Shown piece after piece: positions 21,406 to 33,610 of a DNA stretch of 64,000 nt; the stretch's first letter is position 1, and every line of letters starts with the position of its first letter. Location: the NCBI RefSeq assembly GCF_000801105.2, contig NC_079516.1, forward strand, positions 9,176,001 through 9,240,000, given 5' to 3'. The position numbers were made by a program, and so were the translations under genes. A model generated the notes under the pieces. The model was not told the origin of the DNA. It did no database searches and saw only the letters and a list, made by a program, of their open reading frames with translations. The stretch comes from Raphanus sativus (lineage: Eukaryota; Streptophyta; Magnoliopsida; Brassicales; Brassicaceae).

Positions 21406-22881
21406 TCAAGGTTCAACTCTTTGGAGCTGAGTGGCTCTTGAAGACTCGTCGTCATTATCATAGTACATATAAGCAAAACCTCCGTGACGTGTCATATCCA
21501 TACCGGCCATCTCATCCTTCTCCGAGATCCTAAGCAGGTCGAGCTTCTTGAGAATGAAGAAGAGTGTTCCCATGGTAGCACTAACCCATCCTGCAATCAC
21601 AAGTATTTGAACTAACTGTGCTCCCAACAGCTTCCCTCCTCCGCCCAGAAAAAGTCCGTATGCCCTTCCAGGTGCCGCTCCATAGACCTCGTCAATATAC
21701 TTCTCCTTTGCAAAAAGTCCCACGAATATTAGCCCCCACGCGCCGCATCCTCCGTGTAGTTGCGCCGCCTCGAGGGGATCATCGTATTGTACCATCTCTG
21801 CGAGCTTGTTGCATCCGATAAGGACGAGGGCAGCCACGAAACCACATACGATCGCAGCCCACGGCTCTACCACAGAGCAACCTCCAGTTATGGCTGCGAA
21901 CCCACCAAGCAGCCCGTTGCACACATCAGTTACGTTCCAATGGCCAGATAGGAGACGTTTTCCAAAGAGTGTTGTTAGAGCCGCCGTGGATCCAGCAAGC
22001 GTGGTTGTAACCGCTGTCCTGCCTATTGCGCTCCATTGACCGTAGCTCGAACCAGACTCATAAGGAACGAGGATCTTGGCGAAGGAACCGGGGTTGAAAC
22101 CATACCAACCGAACCAAAGGAGAAACGTCCCCAAGACAACAAGCGAAGCAGAGTGGCCACGTAGAGCAATAGCACGACCACTTTTCTCGAACCGTCCACG
22201 TCTAGGACCTTCGATAAGAGCACCCATTAATCCCGCTATGCCACCAACCATGTGAACGACACCGGAGCCAGCAAAATCTATGGCTCCGGTGCCAAACAAA
22301 CGGTCTCCAGACGGACGGAAAGGACTAGCCCATCCGTCTGGTGACCAGAACCAATGAGAGACGACCGGATAAACAAATCCGGTTAAAAAAGAAGAGTATA
22401 TCAAGTAAGCCACAAACTGAGTCCTCTCGGCGATGGAACCACTGGTGATTCCAGCGGCTGCTATTGCGAATGCCCACTGGTAAAGGAAGAAGGAGTAGTC
22501 GGAGGTGAGAGTTGGAAAGTCTTTAAGAGCAAAGTTGTGTCTCCCGATGAATCCTTCGGAAGATCCGCCAAAGGCAAAGGCGTAACCGAAAAGATAGTAG
22601 AAGAGTCCTCCTGCGGCAGCGTCAAGGACGTTCGTGAGCATGATGTTCATCGTATTCTTGGCCCTAACGGAGCCAGCACAGAGCATAGCGAAGCCGAGCT
22701 GCATGGAGAAGACGAGGTAAGCAGAGAAGAGAAGGTAGGTGTTGTCTATGGCAAAGGTTGCATCGGTGAATCTGTTGTTAACGGTGCCTAGTTGGCCGCA
22801 GATGTATTCCGCCGCTGCGGTGGCGTTGGGACCGAGCAGGGCGGAGAGGTCGGCAGCAGAGCAAGTTAGAGCTCCTGACAT
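21406..22881 (-). CDS. AMT1;3: High-affinity ammonium transporter, AMT1;3-like
   Basis: Plasma-membrane ammonium uptake transporter of the AMT1 subfamily. Intronless, 491 residues from [13 protein letters not shown] further in-frame ATG at 22908 would add nine residues, but family members start at MSGA. About 11 membrane segments are visible. Hallmarks: [37 protein letters not shown] (first pore His region), [10 protein letters not shown], and [20 protein letters not shown] (second pore His). The cytosolic tail keeps [12 protein letters not shown]; the Thr (about residue 464) is the phosphorylation switch that closes the trimer in AMT1;1. The segment [16 protein letters not shown] favours AMT1;3 over AMT1;1. 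The tail ends soon after DNDDESS, which seems shorter than I recall for AMT1;3. AMT1;3 and AMT1;5 are adjacent in Arabidopsis; only one copy is here. Confidence 0.93.
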   Translation of the reverse strand: MSGALTCSAADLSALLGPNATAAAEYICGQLGTVNNRFTDATFAIDNTYLLFSAYLVFSMQLGFAMLCAGSVRAKNTMNIMLTNVLDAAAGGLFYYLFGYAFAFGGSSEGFIGRHNFALKDFPTLTSDYSFFLYQWAFAIAAAGITSGSIAERTQFVAYLIYSSFLTGFVYPVVSHWFWSPDGWASPFRPSGDRLFGTGAIDFAGSGVVHMVGGIAGLMGALIEGPRRGRFEKSGRAIALRGHSASLVVLGTFLLWFGWYGFNPGSFAKILVPYESGSSYGQWSAIGRTAVTTTLAGSTAALTTLFGKRLLSGHWNVTDVCNGLLGGFAAITGGCSVVEPWAAIVCGFVAALVLIGCNKLAEMVQYDDPLEAAQLHGGCGAWGLIFVGLFAKEKYIDEVYGAAPGRAYGLFLGGGGKLLGAQLVQILVIAGWVSATMGTLFFILKKLDLLRISEKDEMAGMDMTRHGGFAYMYYDNDDESSRATQLQRVEP

Positions 22882-22949
22882 GTTGACAGGGTTTAGAAAG
22901 AGAGACACGGAGAAGAAAGGACGTCTCTTGTGTTTCTATTAAAAGGAGA

Positions 22950-25170
22950 GGAAGATGGGTTTATGGTTGACTTTTGATTCCGCGTTCACCAATTAAATTT
23001 GGAAGACATATTAATTATGTAATTATCTTTTAATTATTAGATTAAGGATAACACCAGCCAAAAAAATTTTGAACAACTTTTAATCTAAGATCCTTATCAT
23101 ATACGGTTTAGTGATAAGCATGTAGTTCTGAATACAGAAAAACAAGGGAATGTATATATTAAAATATTAATATATAAAATCACAAAGCTGGTTTTCTAGC
23201 TGTAACCAAGCGTCCCCGTTCAGAAAAAAATGTAAATAAAAATCCAGGGTCTTCTATAAATAAAAGAGGATTTGATTCTCTGACATACACCATAACTTTG
23301 ATACATAAAATGAATGGAGGATGGTTAACGAGATAAATATGATTCGTTCAAGTGTAATGTACGTAAGAAATATGAGCATGACGTTAGAAGTATTCACCAA
23401 GAAAATCTCTATCTTGGTACATGTTGGTACAAATCTTTTAAAGCCAAACAAAATGTCTAAAAGGACAACACATTCTTTGCTCAAAAAAAAAAGAAAGGAC
23501 AACACACTAGTATTTTTTAGCAAAACAACTTGTGTCAACTAGGAACTAGCTAGCAAACCAAAAATATCGAGTAGATTCATTATTTCTTGCTCTTTTGAGT
23601 TTAATGGAATTTTGTAATGATGGAGCTAATGTGCATGTCATTTTAAAATAAACTGCAAAAATACTTCGAATCAAGCACATTAGACCATATTCAATCACAA
23701 AATGATGGTGATGCACTTACAATGAATGACGAGGACACAAAGATGATTATGTAACCTTGGTAAATACTAATAAAGAAGGCATTGTTGAAATAACTAGAGC
23801 TTTAATGCTCAAGATTTGTATCCCATATTGAACAAGGTAATTGACATATGAATTTTCTTTTTGAAAGCTGCAATGTTATGAGAATGAAGAAATTCTATTC
23901 TACCACCACGTACCAAAAAAAAAATCTGGGAGCACGGAGAAGAGAAGAGTGGACAAAACAAAGGAGGACAAAACATGACAATGGAGCTCACTCCTATCAC
24001 TATGACCCTACAATTAAGGTAGATAGATGTACAGCTAGGAATTTGAGTCATAACTCGGGGACACACTTTGCTTGAACCGCTGTAGGGCTGGTGCATGTCG
24101 ACAGATGTGTACTATTTGAATTGCGGACGCTAGTGTGAGTTGATTCTCATTTACGTGGGGTGAGTGGGGCAGAAATGAACAAAGAAATTAGGGTTTATAG
24201 TTCTTATGTTTTAACCTACATATAACGTGTTCATCGTTGTTTCTGTCGATCTAGTATTTGTTTTTGTAATCGATTAAGTATCTTTAATAACTTTTGCCAA
24301 ATAGATGGTATTCTACAAGTACGATAAATTCAGATTCAACATCGATGCAATAGTAATTTTTTTTTTTTTTGCTGGTTCAATTATTGTATTAACTTAAAAC
24401 AAAGGTTAGAATACAAATACAATAATAGATTATGAAGAAAAACGATATAACTAAAAGTTAATATACATGCTGCGTTTACATGATGGTACAGTTTACACTA
24501 CATTATCAAATCTAAAGTTTTCTCTATTCATATTCTACTCTTTTTAACCCTAATTTATACGATATTACGATCATAAAAAATATTATATAAACAATTATAC
24601 AACTGATAATACTACATGATTTATGATTTATAAGAATCTAGATCTGACTGTGTCACTCAAACTGTCTATGAAAATTTCACCCGGATAAATTTTATTTAGA
24701 CCATGTTAAAGATTTCTTGTAATCATTTCCTCCGTTAATCTTAACAATTGCTTAATAAATTCCATTTTTCAAAAGTATTTGAAATTTACACTTTATAGTA
24801 TCAAAGCATTAATTAATCATTAGTCAAACAACTGGATTAAGGAAATTTGCACCTTCAAATCTTATTGTCCCGATAACATATTTTTTAGTAAGACTTCAAT
24901 AACTTTTAAACAAATTTATTCATTCTATCGCTACCATATGGGATTTTCTCATACGGAAGATGATATATTTCTTGGTAGTAATCAGCAACCATACCTTCTT
25001 TTTTTTGATATGATGATAACCATCTTCCGAACTGGATTTCGCATAGACATCACATCCCCACAAGAAGCACATCAAAATAGTTTGACTTTGTATTGCTTGC
25101 GGACCTTTAAGAATCCCCTGGATTCTAACCATTAAAAACTATTTATTCCAGCTAAGTTTACACATTTAAG
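22950..25170. other. Intergenic, AT-rich, no gene
   Basis: No convincing gene was found on either strand. A run of T at about 24358-24371 resembles the tail of a minus-strand retroposon. A short minus-strand frame at 24920-25132 has a non-random look but no recognised domain. AMT1 upstream sequence occupies the first few hundred bases. Confidence 0.5.
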
Positions 25171-25175
25171 TAAAA

Positions 25176-25886
25176 CTAGATTTTGACCCGCGCTTTTGAA
25201 GCGCGGGATATTTTACGATGAAAAATTTCACTAATAATTTAACAAATATTTTGGTTATTTTTAAAGAGTGTGTATTTAAAATATTTTTGCATTTAAATCA
25301 GTATTTTTAAATTCAACCCGATTGTGATTATACCGGTTAATCCGGAGATCTGACAATTCAATTTATGTTTTTAAAATATTCATATTAAAAAATCACTAAA
25401 ACCCAAGCCTAACCGATTGAACTGATGGATGACCGATATGTAATCTAATTGGATTTAAATTGTAATAGTTTCATAATTTGTAATCTTATAATCGAAATTT
25501 TAAAGTTCACTATTTTGCAATTTATGAAATTATGACGTTTCTACAAAATTTAAAGAGAAAATGATAGATATAAAAATAACTAAGATTAATTATTGTATTA
25601 TTTGGAAACATTGATAGTAGTATAAAAAATATATTGTTTGGAAACATTGATAGTAGTATAAATAAATAAGTATATTGTTTGGAAACATGGATAGTAGTGT
25701 AAAGAAAGGAACATTAGTGACTTAATGTATGTTTAACTATAAAGTATAAAGGTGTATTTAATTTAAAATTTACAAAATAAATGTTAGGTCCAACATAATG
25801 TTTTTATTTTAATAAGATAGATTAATTTAAAAACTTACAAAATAAATGTTAGGTCCAACAGAATGTTTCTATTTTAATAAGATAGA
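25176..25886 (-). mobile_element. Non-autonomous Helitron, 711 bp
   Basis: On the minus strand it starts A|TCTATCTTATTAAAATAG (5' end at 25886). It ends with stem CCCGCGCTT/AAGCGCGGG (25187-25207), TCAAAATCTAG and T (CTAG 25176-25179). Both ends match the common Brassicaceae Helitron pattern. The 5' end is duplicated: a second TCTATCTTATTAAAATA lies at about 25805-25822, each followed by CATTATGTTGGACC-like or CATTCTGTTGGACC-like sequence. Three copies of TTTGGAAACATTGATAGTAG also occur inside (about 25600-25710). No coding sequence. Confidence 0.75.
25596..25715. repeat. Three short tandem copies, about 45 bp
   Basis: TTTGGAAACATTGATAGTAG occurs twice and TTTGGAAACATGGATAGTAG once, each followed by TRTAAA-type sequence. 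The array sits inside the 711-bp Helitron and probably grew by slippage or unequal exchange. Confidence 0.8.
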
Positions 25887-26460
25887 TAGTCCATAACTCG
25901 AATATTCTTGAGAAACTTTCTAGGTTTCAAAGTTCAACGTATATACATTATTTTGTATATATTTTATATGTATACATAATATAATAAAACCTACGGAAAT
26001 TATATTTTAAGGGTTTCATCCGTATTTAATGCTTCTTTCTACAACCACCCATTTCATTGTAATCAAAATAATTGTACAGTATAATTGAAAGTTTCGCATT
26101 TTTTTATAATTGAAAGGTACGTTTAATACGAAAATATATATGTATGGTCTGTCTAAATACAGTTTAACTAATATGGTAAGACAATTCTGGATGTATGAGG
26201 GATCATAATCGCATCAAATATCGTGATCACATTATCAATACAATAATACAATGAGACTGAATAAAAAGGAGAACTTTTTTGACAAATGGATTTTCTTACA
26301 TATTTATAAATAAAATGACAAGAATTTGCAAATGTTTTTTTATAATAAAACGGACGGTACTGGTACAAGTACAACTCCTAAACCCGATAACAGGATCTGC
26401 CCAAACGGGTACAGCAGACCGACACGGGACTGCTAGAATTCAGCAAGATACAATATAACT

Positions 26461-27010
26461 TCTATAAATTAATAATATTGAGATTTTTTAAAATTTTATT
26501 AATTTATAGAGAGATTAATTTACAAAATGTTTCCTATTTAGATTTCTTTTCTATTTTTTGAGTATTTTTATTTATAAAACAAAAAAATATTTTATTTTAA
26601 TGTATCATATATTATTTAATTTTTTAGAAATTTGACTTTCATATTGTTTTATTATCTTATTTGGTGTATATTTTTATGTTTCATAGAATTATCATGTAGT
26701 TTTTGATATAATTCTGTGAAATATTATCAAAATATATTGAAATGTTAAGAAAAACAAAGTTATTTTCATTGTGAATACAAAACTAACAATATAATGTTTA
26801 GTTTCTATTTATATAAAAAAATATATAGTTAGATTATTAATTTATGATTTTAAGGAGACTATATATTTACATGAAAGTTTTAAAATTATTATTATTTTAT
26901 TATTTTATTGATTTATACGTATCATCTTTACACCGGTCCAATCCAAGTTGGGACCACCGAAATTTATTAATTTGTAGAGATTATTAATTTATCGAGCATT
27001 AATTTATAGA
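26461..27010. mobile_element. MITE-like element, family A copy 1
   Basis: About 550 bp bounded by inverted ends TCTATAAATTAAT and ATTAATTTATAGA. It is AT-rich and non-coding. A second, diverged copy in the same orientation is at 59057-59580, sharing internal landmarks such as TTGGTGTATAT, GTCCAA near the right end and the AATTTAT arrays. Two independent copies in 33 kb support a mobile family. The target duplication could not be settled. Confidence 0.6.
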
Positions 27011-27223
27011 TATTCTACTATAAGTTGATTTTTTTTGGTTTTTGTTTGCTTAGATGTCTAGTTTAAGAAAAATTGAATTAATAATATTGTTGAAGTAGAT
27101 GATGTGCGGGTTCTGGTATATCCAATCGACTCTAATTTCTAACATAATTTTTTTTTCAATCTAAATTATTTAATTATTTCAAATATTATTTTAATCAGAA
27201 AATATTTTGATACTTGCAATATC

Positions 27224-28790
27224 TTTTATTTACTCTATCCCCAAACCACACAGATAAAAGAAATCATCATTATAATAATCTAACAAAGTTTTACTAAGTA
27301 TATTAAAATATAATAAAATATAAATTTACAAAATAAAACAATAGTTACCAATTATAAGTGAAACCTATGAAAATAAACCATTCTTCATCAAATATAGTGT
27401 AGATGATTGAACATTTTTTTTCTTTTTTGATCCTATGAACATTATTTTAATTGCATTTTGCATGGATTTCCTCTTTATATTAGTTTATAGTGATACATAT
27501 TAAAAAAATCTACTATATTTGAAACATATTTCTATTTAAAACCAATCTTATAAATTAAAATTAATAAATTATATGTCCAGTAAAAGATAACTTTTTTTAA
27601 TTATAACAGCAATAAATTGTACTATTTGGGCTCATAGTTTTTGATAGGTAAGCTGATATTAATGAAACTCATATAGCACTATATAACTCTTCCGTAACAA
27701 AAAAATAAAAAAATCCTTTAAAAATAATAATAAATATTATATAATTTAATATTACTAAAGTAAGCATAATATAAACATAGCTATAAAATAATTGCTAAAC
27801 TTTGATAATATCCGTTAATAATTATCGTGAATATAATGAAAGTATTATCATATAATCACTAATTTTTTTAAACTAAAAATTAAAAAATATTTTTTAAAAT
27901 TAATAAGTTAACCTAACATCATGGAAAATATGACAAATAAACTTTCAAAAATTAATAAAAGCATGAAAAGTAAGCAAAATAAGCTAAAACTATGGGAACC
28001 ACACATGTAAAATATTTTATTTACTCTATCACCAAGCCACTAATGTAAAAAAACATCATCATAATAAATCTAATAAAGTTTTACTAATACTTTAAAATAA
28101 AAAATAAATCTACAAAATAAAGCCATAATTACCAATTATGAGTGAAACCTACAAAAGTAAACCCCTCTTCATAAAATAATAGTATAGATGATTGAACATT
28201 TTTTTCTTTTTATGATTCCTAAGAATATTAGTTTTATTGCATTTTATATGAATTTTCTCTTTGTCTGAGTTTATAATGACACATATTAAAAAATATACTT
28301 TACTTAAAACATACTTTTGTTTAACTAAAACATTATAAACTAAAGTAATAAATTATACATGTCTAATAAAATATGATTTTTTAATTATAAATACAAGAGA
28401 TTGTATTGTTTGGACTCATAGCTTTTGATTGGTAAGTTGATGTCAATGAAACTCATAGAACTATATAATTTTTCCATCACAGAAAAGAGAAGAAAGTTTT
28501 CTTTTAAAAATAATAAATAAGAAAAATATGATACAATTTAATTTTACTAAAGTAAACATAACATAGCTATAAAATAATTGCTAAACTTTGATAATATCCT
28601 TTAATAATTATCCTGAATATAGTGAAAAGTATTTATTAAATAATCACTAATTTTTTTTAAACTAATAATTCAAAAAATTATTTATTAAAACTAATGACTC
28701 AACTTAAAATCATGGACAATATGACAAATAGGCTTCAATAAAAGCATGAAAAGTATACAAAATAAGCTAAATTTTTGGAAAAATGACAAA
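27224..28790. repeat. Tandem duplication, 791-bp period, Helitron-related
   Basis: Two diverged copies start at 27224 and 28015, each opening TTTTATTTACTCTATC. Shared landmarks include ACAAAGTTTTACTA/TAAAGTTTTACTA, TACCAATTAT-AGTGAAACCTA, TGATTGAACATTTTTTTCTT, ATCATGGA-AATATGACAAAT and AGCATGAAAAGTA. Inside each copy a minus-strand TCATCTAYACTAT stretch resembles a Helitron 5' end. A further such end (TCTATACTATTATTTGAG) terminates at 28823. The block is likely nested or tandem minus-strand Helitrons with no genes. Confidence 0.7.
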
Positions 28791-28823
28791 TAACCAAAAT
28801 CACTTCTCAAATAATAGTATAGA

Positions 28824-30250
28824 TAGATTAGTGTTAATAAATGTTGTTAAATTTTAAGGCGCTGAAACTAATCGACCCACTGCTTCTATATAAAAAATAT
28901 TGTTTTTGGAGTCTTTCAAATATTAAATCAGAGGTGTCTCCGCGCTTCGCGCGTAATATTGTTTTATTGTTGTAAGTATAAATTTTTTGGACGATGTAAT
29001 TATGTGGTCGTCTTTATCTGTTAAGAGCATTACTTGGTATTTTTATTGTATTATGTAGTAGTATGTGATAGATATAATGTCGTTTTTTCAATAATATGTT
29101 GTTATGTGTAAAGTAGTACTAACTAGTATTAAAGTAAGTCTCTGATATAAAGTATATTGAATTTCAATATCTTTGCATTTATGCATTGTTGATTTTTAGA
29201 TTAATGGTTTCAGCATCAAATTGTATATTTTTTTAAACATTATTCTTTTAAGATGTTTTTGTCTTCTCCCTTTATTTTAACTTTGAGCCGTCACCATCTA
29301 TGTATTTCATTTACTTTTTTGGTGTGCAGTGCTCCACACCACCTCCCAAAAAGAATCACCTCCTACTCTTGTTCTTCTTCGCCTTTCTCCTATGAGATTC
29401 TCTAGTATTTGTTGTAGATCAGGTTTATAAGTTCCCAGTAATGCGGCTGTTTCTCATGGTGTTGTAGGCTATTCTGGTCAATGTTTTTTGCTCCTCTTCT
29501 TCCTTAGATATTAGCTGATATTAGGAATTATATTTCCTTGGATTGGGTAAGAGTTTGGTCGTCTTTGATGTTGTCTTCCTCGTCGTTGGCTTGCGTCCAT
29601 AGTCCCTGCTCGTCTTGGTTTTAAAGATCTGGTTTTTGGTGATTCGGCTTCTTAGCTCTCTTCCATAGCTCGAAGACGGCTCTACGGTTTACTGATTTCA
29701 TTTCATCTCCCCCTCTCTCCATGTTCCCTTATCTCGTTGCAGCTTTCGTCGCTGCTCGCATGTCTGGTGACTTTCCATTTCGCCATGTATGCCATTCCAA
29801 GTTTGGATAGTGTTTTCTTCCGTGTATACGCTGTGGGCTTAGCAGATTGAGTTAGTGTTATTATGACATTTTTTTCTCTGCGATTGTAAAAGTTTTAGAT
29901 TTAGATTATGTATTGTGATTTAGCTTATTCTTCTTGGTTTGGTTATTTTATGATTTTTAATAGTAAAATAAATATATAGTTTATAAATAAAATAATAGAA
30001 AATAGTAAGATACTAAAATAGTGAAAGTTTATGTTATTTTAGTTTGAATAAATTAAATATTTAAAATATATTTATATTATTTTACTTATTTCTTTATTTA
30101 TCTTTAATTTTAATGACCAACAAAATAGATTATCAACCTTCATATAATAATAGTTAGTGTGAGAAAGATTAGATAGTATTAGAAAATGATGGACCAAATT
30201 ACAGTAATCTAAAAGAAAAAAAATCTAAATTGCAAAAGGAAAGAAAACAT
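28824..30250. other. Intergenic repeat debris, less AT-rich island
   Basis: A GC-rich hairpin (CGCG-CTT-CGCG at about 28935-28950) resembles a Helitron 3' stem without a clear CTAG end. Positions 29330-29830 are distinctly less AT-rich and CT-rich, like a retroelement leader or captured exon. I could not assign any protein: all frames are broken. The remaining sequence is AT-rich and featureless. Confidence 0.4.
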
Positions 30251-30319
30251 AAGACACGTGTCGGTAAATCCCTCCCCCCCCTTCCACATGTCTTTTTTTT
30301 CTTTTGGCAAGAACGACTA

Positions 30320-31510
30320 TTCTATTGTTCAAACTCGAGGTAGTCTGGGTAATTAGACCGGAATAGAACAACCAATTAAAAAAGCATTCTATGAAAAGAC
30401 CTTGCACCTAGCTAAAGAGTCTGCAATCTAATTCTGCGCTCGTGGAATATGACTAATCTTGAAGTCCGGAAAACATATCTGAAAAATCTTTATCCTCTCC
30501 AATTATGTTGTGAAACTTAGCCAAGCATAAGGTTCCTTAATCATTGAGATCAAACCATTGCAGTCCGTTCCAAAGCTCTGGCATGTTGAATGTTGAAGCA
30601 TACTATCTATCTCCCATCGCAGTGCTTCCACTTCTGAATGCAAGGTAGTCTCTCGCCTTATAAAATTTCATGTCCCCATAATCTGAACCTTCCCCAAGCT
30701 ATCCATTTAAGCCCATCCACATCCGTTGAACTGTGTTGTGGATGTCAATGACCCATCTATCATGTAAATATTACTCAAACTTAAGATTTAAGGTTCCTCA
30801 ATATTATTGTGGGGGTTGGTGGCGCCATCTCGTTTGCATCGAACCAAACTCGACATTCACTCTCTGCATAGCGACTAGCTCCGGATTATCGATGGATAAA
30901 GATCTCTGTCTAATTCCAGCTCAACAATTTTGTTTCTCTAGAAAAAATAATCCATATTAGCATAATGCTCGGAACCGAAAACATATTTAGGCTTGTTGGT
31001 GTTGCTGATAAAGACAAGGCTTGTACAACTGGCGGGCATTCAAAATTGGCACTGGCAGTAGTTGTCGATCTCATGTTGCACCGTATCAAATTCTTCTTTA
31101 CCACACGACATGTTATCAGTTGCCAAATAAGATGACATATCTTCTGAGGTACATTTATCGTCTAAGCAAAGTCTTGAAGCTTAGTTATACCAGACTCCAA
31201 TACTTTCTTTTCCTCCTCTGTCTTCAGTAGGTTCCAAGTTATCCAGTATCCTGATTTAACTGTATACTGGTCTTTTTTGGTGTAACTTCAACATAATGTA
31301 TCCTGACGATGAGTTGAGCTTATGGCTAAACTTCTTATGAAAGTATATCTGCAGGGGCAATATAATTCTCCATTAACATAACATTCCATTCCTCCGCTGA
31401 CTTTCATGTTCGGATGTAAAACTGGTATTAAAAGGCAAGCCATCGTAACTGGTATTGTAGGAATCCAAAAATCCTTCCACACCTTGACATCATATCCAGA
31501 ATGAACGTTC
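30320..31510 (-). pseudogene. LINE-type retrotransposon remnant (RT end and RNase H)
   Basis: On the minus strand, about 31490-31290 encodes VWKDFWIPTIPVTMACLLIP, HPNMKVSGGMEC and FIRSLAISSTHRQDTLC, the region after reverse transcriptase in plant non-LTR elements. Further along, about 30650-30390 encodes HSEVEALRWEIDSMLQHSTC, FGTDCNGLISMIKEPYAWLS and FKISHIPRAQN, an RNase H domain. Order and strand agree with a single LINE. Frames are broken by stops and shifts, and the RT core is missing. It is a dead remnant. Confidence 0.7.
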
Positions 31511-32040
31511 TGTCACGTTACGTTCTGTCTGATCCCCAATAGTGATAACTTCCGTGCTCCTGAAATATTAGTACCCTTTTCGACATGTCATAAGAACATA
31601 AAATATCTACTATATATAGGTAGATGAATACGGTTGAACAAAGTCCAAACCCTAAACGTTTACAAAGTGACTGACTTCTCGAATGTAATACAAAGTGACT
31701 GACTTCTCGAATATAATTCTCCATTAACATAACATTCCATTCCTCCGCTGACTTTCATGTTCGGATGTAAACTGGTATTAAAAGGCAAGCCATCGTAACT
31801 GGTATTGTAGGAATCCAAAAATCCTTCCACACCTTGACATCATATCCAGAATGAACGTTCTGTCACGTTACGTTCTGTCTGATCCCCAATAGTGATAACT
31901 TCCGTGCTCCTGAAATATTAGTACCCTTTTCGACATGTCATAAGAACATAAAATATCTACTATATATAGGTAGATGAATACGGTTGAACAAAGTCCAAAC
32001 CCTAAACGTTTACAAAGTGACTGACTTCTCGAATGTAATA
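31361..32040. repeat. Near-identical direct duplication, 330 bp
   Basis: Copy 1 (31361-31690) and copy 2 (31712-32040) match almost base for base; the clear difference is one A missing in copy 2 (GTAAAACTGG against GTAAACTGG). A short linker repeats CAAAGTGACTGACTTCTCGA. The unit includes the LINE-derived WIPTIPV coding stretch. High identity means the duplication is recent. Confidence 0.93.
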
Positions 32041-32068
32041 AAAACGTCCATATCTCTTCTATTATTAG

Positions 32069-32171
32069 CTTTTTTTTTTAATTACCAGGAGGATCAGACT
32101 GAAGTCTTGTCTTTCGAACTGGGGACCTCTAACATAATGGTCATGGTCCTTTTCAGTTGAGCTAATGAACT
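32069..32171 (-). mobile_element. Short tRNA-derived SINE
   Basis: Read on the minus strand, the element has a perfect box A (TAGCTCAACTG), a near box B (AGTTCGAAAG) about 35 bp later, a short body and an A-run tail at 32070-32080. It is flanked by CTATTATTAG on the left (32059-32068) and CTATTATTATTAG on the right (32172-32184), consistent with a target-site duplication. The features fit a small SINE moved by a LINE, possibly the family found next door. Confidence 0.65.
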
Positions 32172-32492
32172 CTATTATTATTAGCCTATTAAACTCTGCT
32201 CATCTCATCAAGAAGATATTTCTCCGCTAAAATTTGCAAGTAACAATACTTTTATTTGATCAGCTTAATAAGACCATTCTTCCATAGATGTTCTACTACA
32301 TTACCCGTTAACTTGGCTTTGCCCAAATAACCTTCTTATAATATCAAAAACAACTGATAACGAAACTACTAATATATAGTAAACCCAAAATCAGAAAAGA
32401 TAAAAACAAAACCAAACTCAAACTTGATCAAACTTGTCGGCCAAGTTTTATTTTTTTTCGTTTCCGGCAGGTAAGACACTTTGAAGGTCAAG

Positions 32493-33464
32493 TTAACAAA
32501 AGGGAATGGCCAAGTTCTGGAAACAGGGCTTCCTTGGGACACAAGCACCACTACTAAAGCTTCCTTGTCCTTCCAAATCCAGGTTCCATAAACCATCCCA
32601 AATCGCGTATTCTTCATGTACATTAGCCTCAGGTAATGGCGCTGGAACCACTGGGAAAAACCCATTACCATTTGAGTCATAACCAGAGCTTGTTCTTGAT
32701 TGTGTGATATGATGAGGAACATAGAACGCACCGCCTTCACCACTACTACCGCTACTACTATTACTGAAGTTATTATCACCATTGTTGTGGTTGTTGTCTT
32801 CTTCTAGTAAAGACATGATCTTTTTCATGTCGATTTGGTTTAATTGGAGCAACTGTTGTTCTTGCTGCAACTCCATCTGTCTTTGCTGCTGAAACTGTTG
32901 CCTCTTCAAGATTCTGTTTTTCGTCTTCTCCGCATTGTTAGTTGGAGATTTTGTCTTCTTCTTGAAATGGGTTCTCCAATAGTTCTTGATCTCGTTGTCT
33001 GTTCTTCCCGGTAAACTACGAGCGATTGTTGACCACCTGAAATTACAAAATAATCAGAAAATGAACCATCGAAAAAAAAAAACACAAGCTACTTATTTGA
33101 GTAAGGCTACACACTTAATTATAACATCTTAAATGCAAATATAAAACAAACGCAAATAAAGAAGTAAAGTTTTAATTAATTACCTGTTTCCCCACTTAGC
33201 ATGTAATTCTAGGATAATTTTTTCTTCATGAGGAGTGATTTGTCCTCTCTTGAGATCTGGTCTCAAGTAATTAACCCATCTTAACCTACAACTTTTACCA
33301 TTTCTCTTCAACCCTGCGAGCCTCGCCACAGAGTTCCATCGGCCTTCACCGTGAAGCCGCACATAATCGATCAAAAGACGGTCTTCTTCGGCAGTCCAAG
33401 GCCCTTTTCTCCAACCTTCTTCTACTGTTCCCCATCCTGCTCCCATCACTCCCCACAAACTCAT
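32493..33464 (-). CDS. MYB71: R2R3-MYB transcription factor, MYB71/MYB305-like
   Basis: Two exons, 33184-33464 and 32493-33036, give 274 residues. R2 (about residues 19-70: [14 protein letters not shown] through [11 protein letters not shown]) keeps its three tryptophans. R3 (about 72-121: [50 protein letters not shown]) has Ile in place of the first Trp, as is usual. Both recognition helices are intact, so DNA binding is expected in the nucleus. The C-terminal half is Gln-rich then Ser/Asn/Gly-rich (likely activation region) and ends [10 protein letters not shown], matching At3g24310 as I recall it. Only the intron inside R3 is present; many R2R3 genes also have one in R2. A TATA box lies about 150 bp upstream. 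Target genes are unknown. Confidence 0.94.
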
Positions 33465-33610
33465 CCTTATATTTTATTTTTTTCCTTGAGCTAAAAAGAG
33501 AAGTAGTGTCTTAGATCTGTTTAGGTCTCTTTATCTTATGAAACCTAAGTGTTCCTCTGTTTTTGCTTTTCGTTAAGTTGTGTTCTGTTTTCTCTCTGCC
33601 CATTTCAGTA

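Noticed and set aside
24920..25132. Small coding gene on either strand
   Set aside because: Overlapping short frames on both strands, no domain, and no start context or splice structure to support a gene.
32369..32782. 137-codon minus-strand frame overlapping MYB exon 2
   Set aside because: Alternative frame of the MYB C-terminus; the MYB frame is conserved and ends in the family's [14 protein letters not shown] tail.
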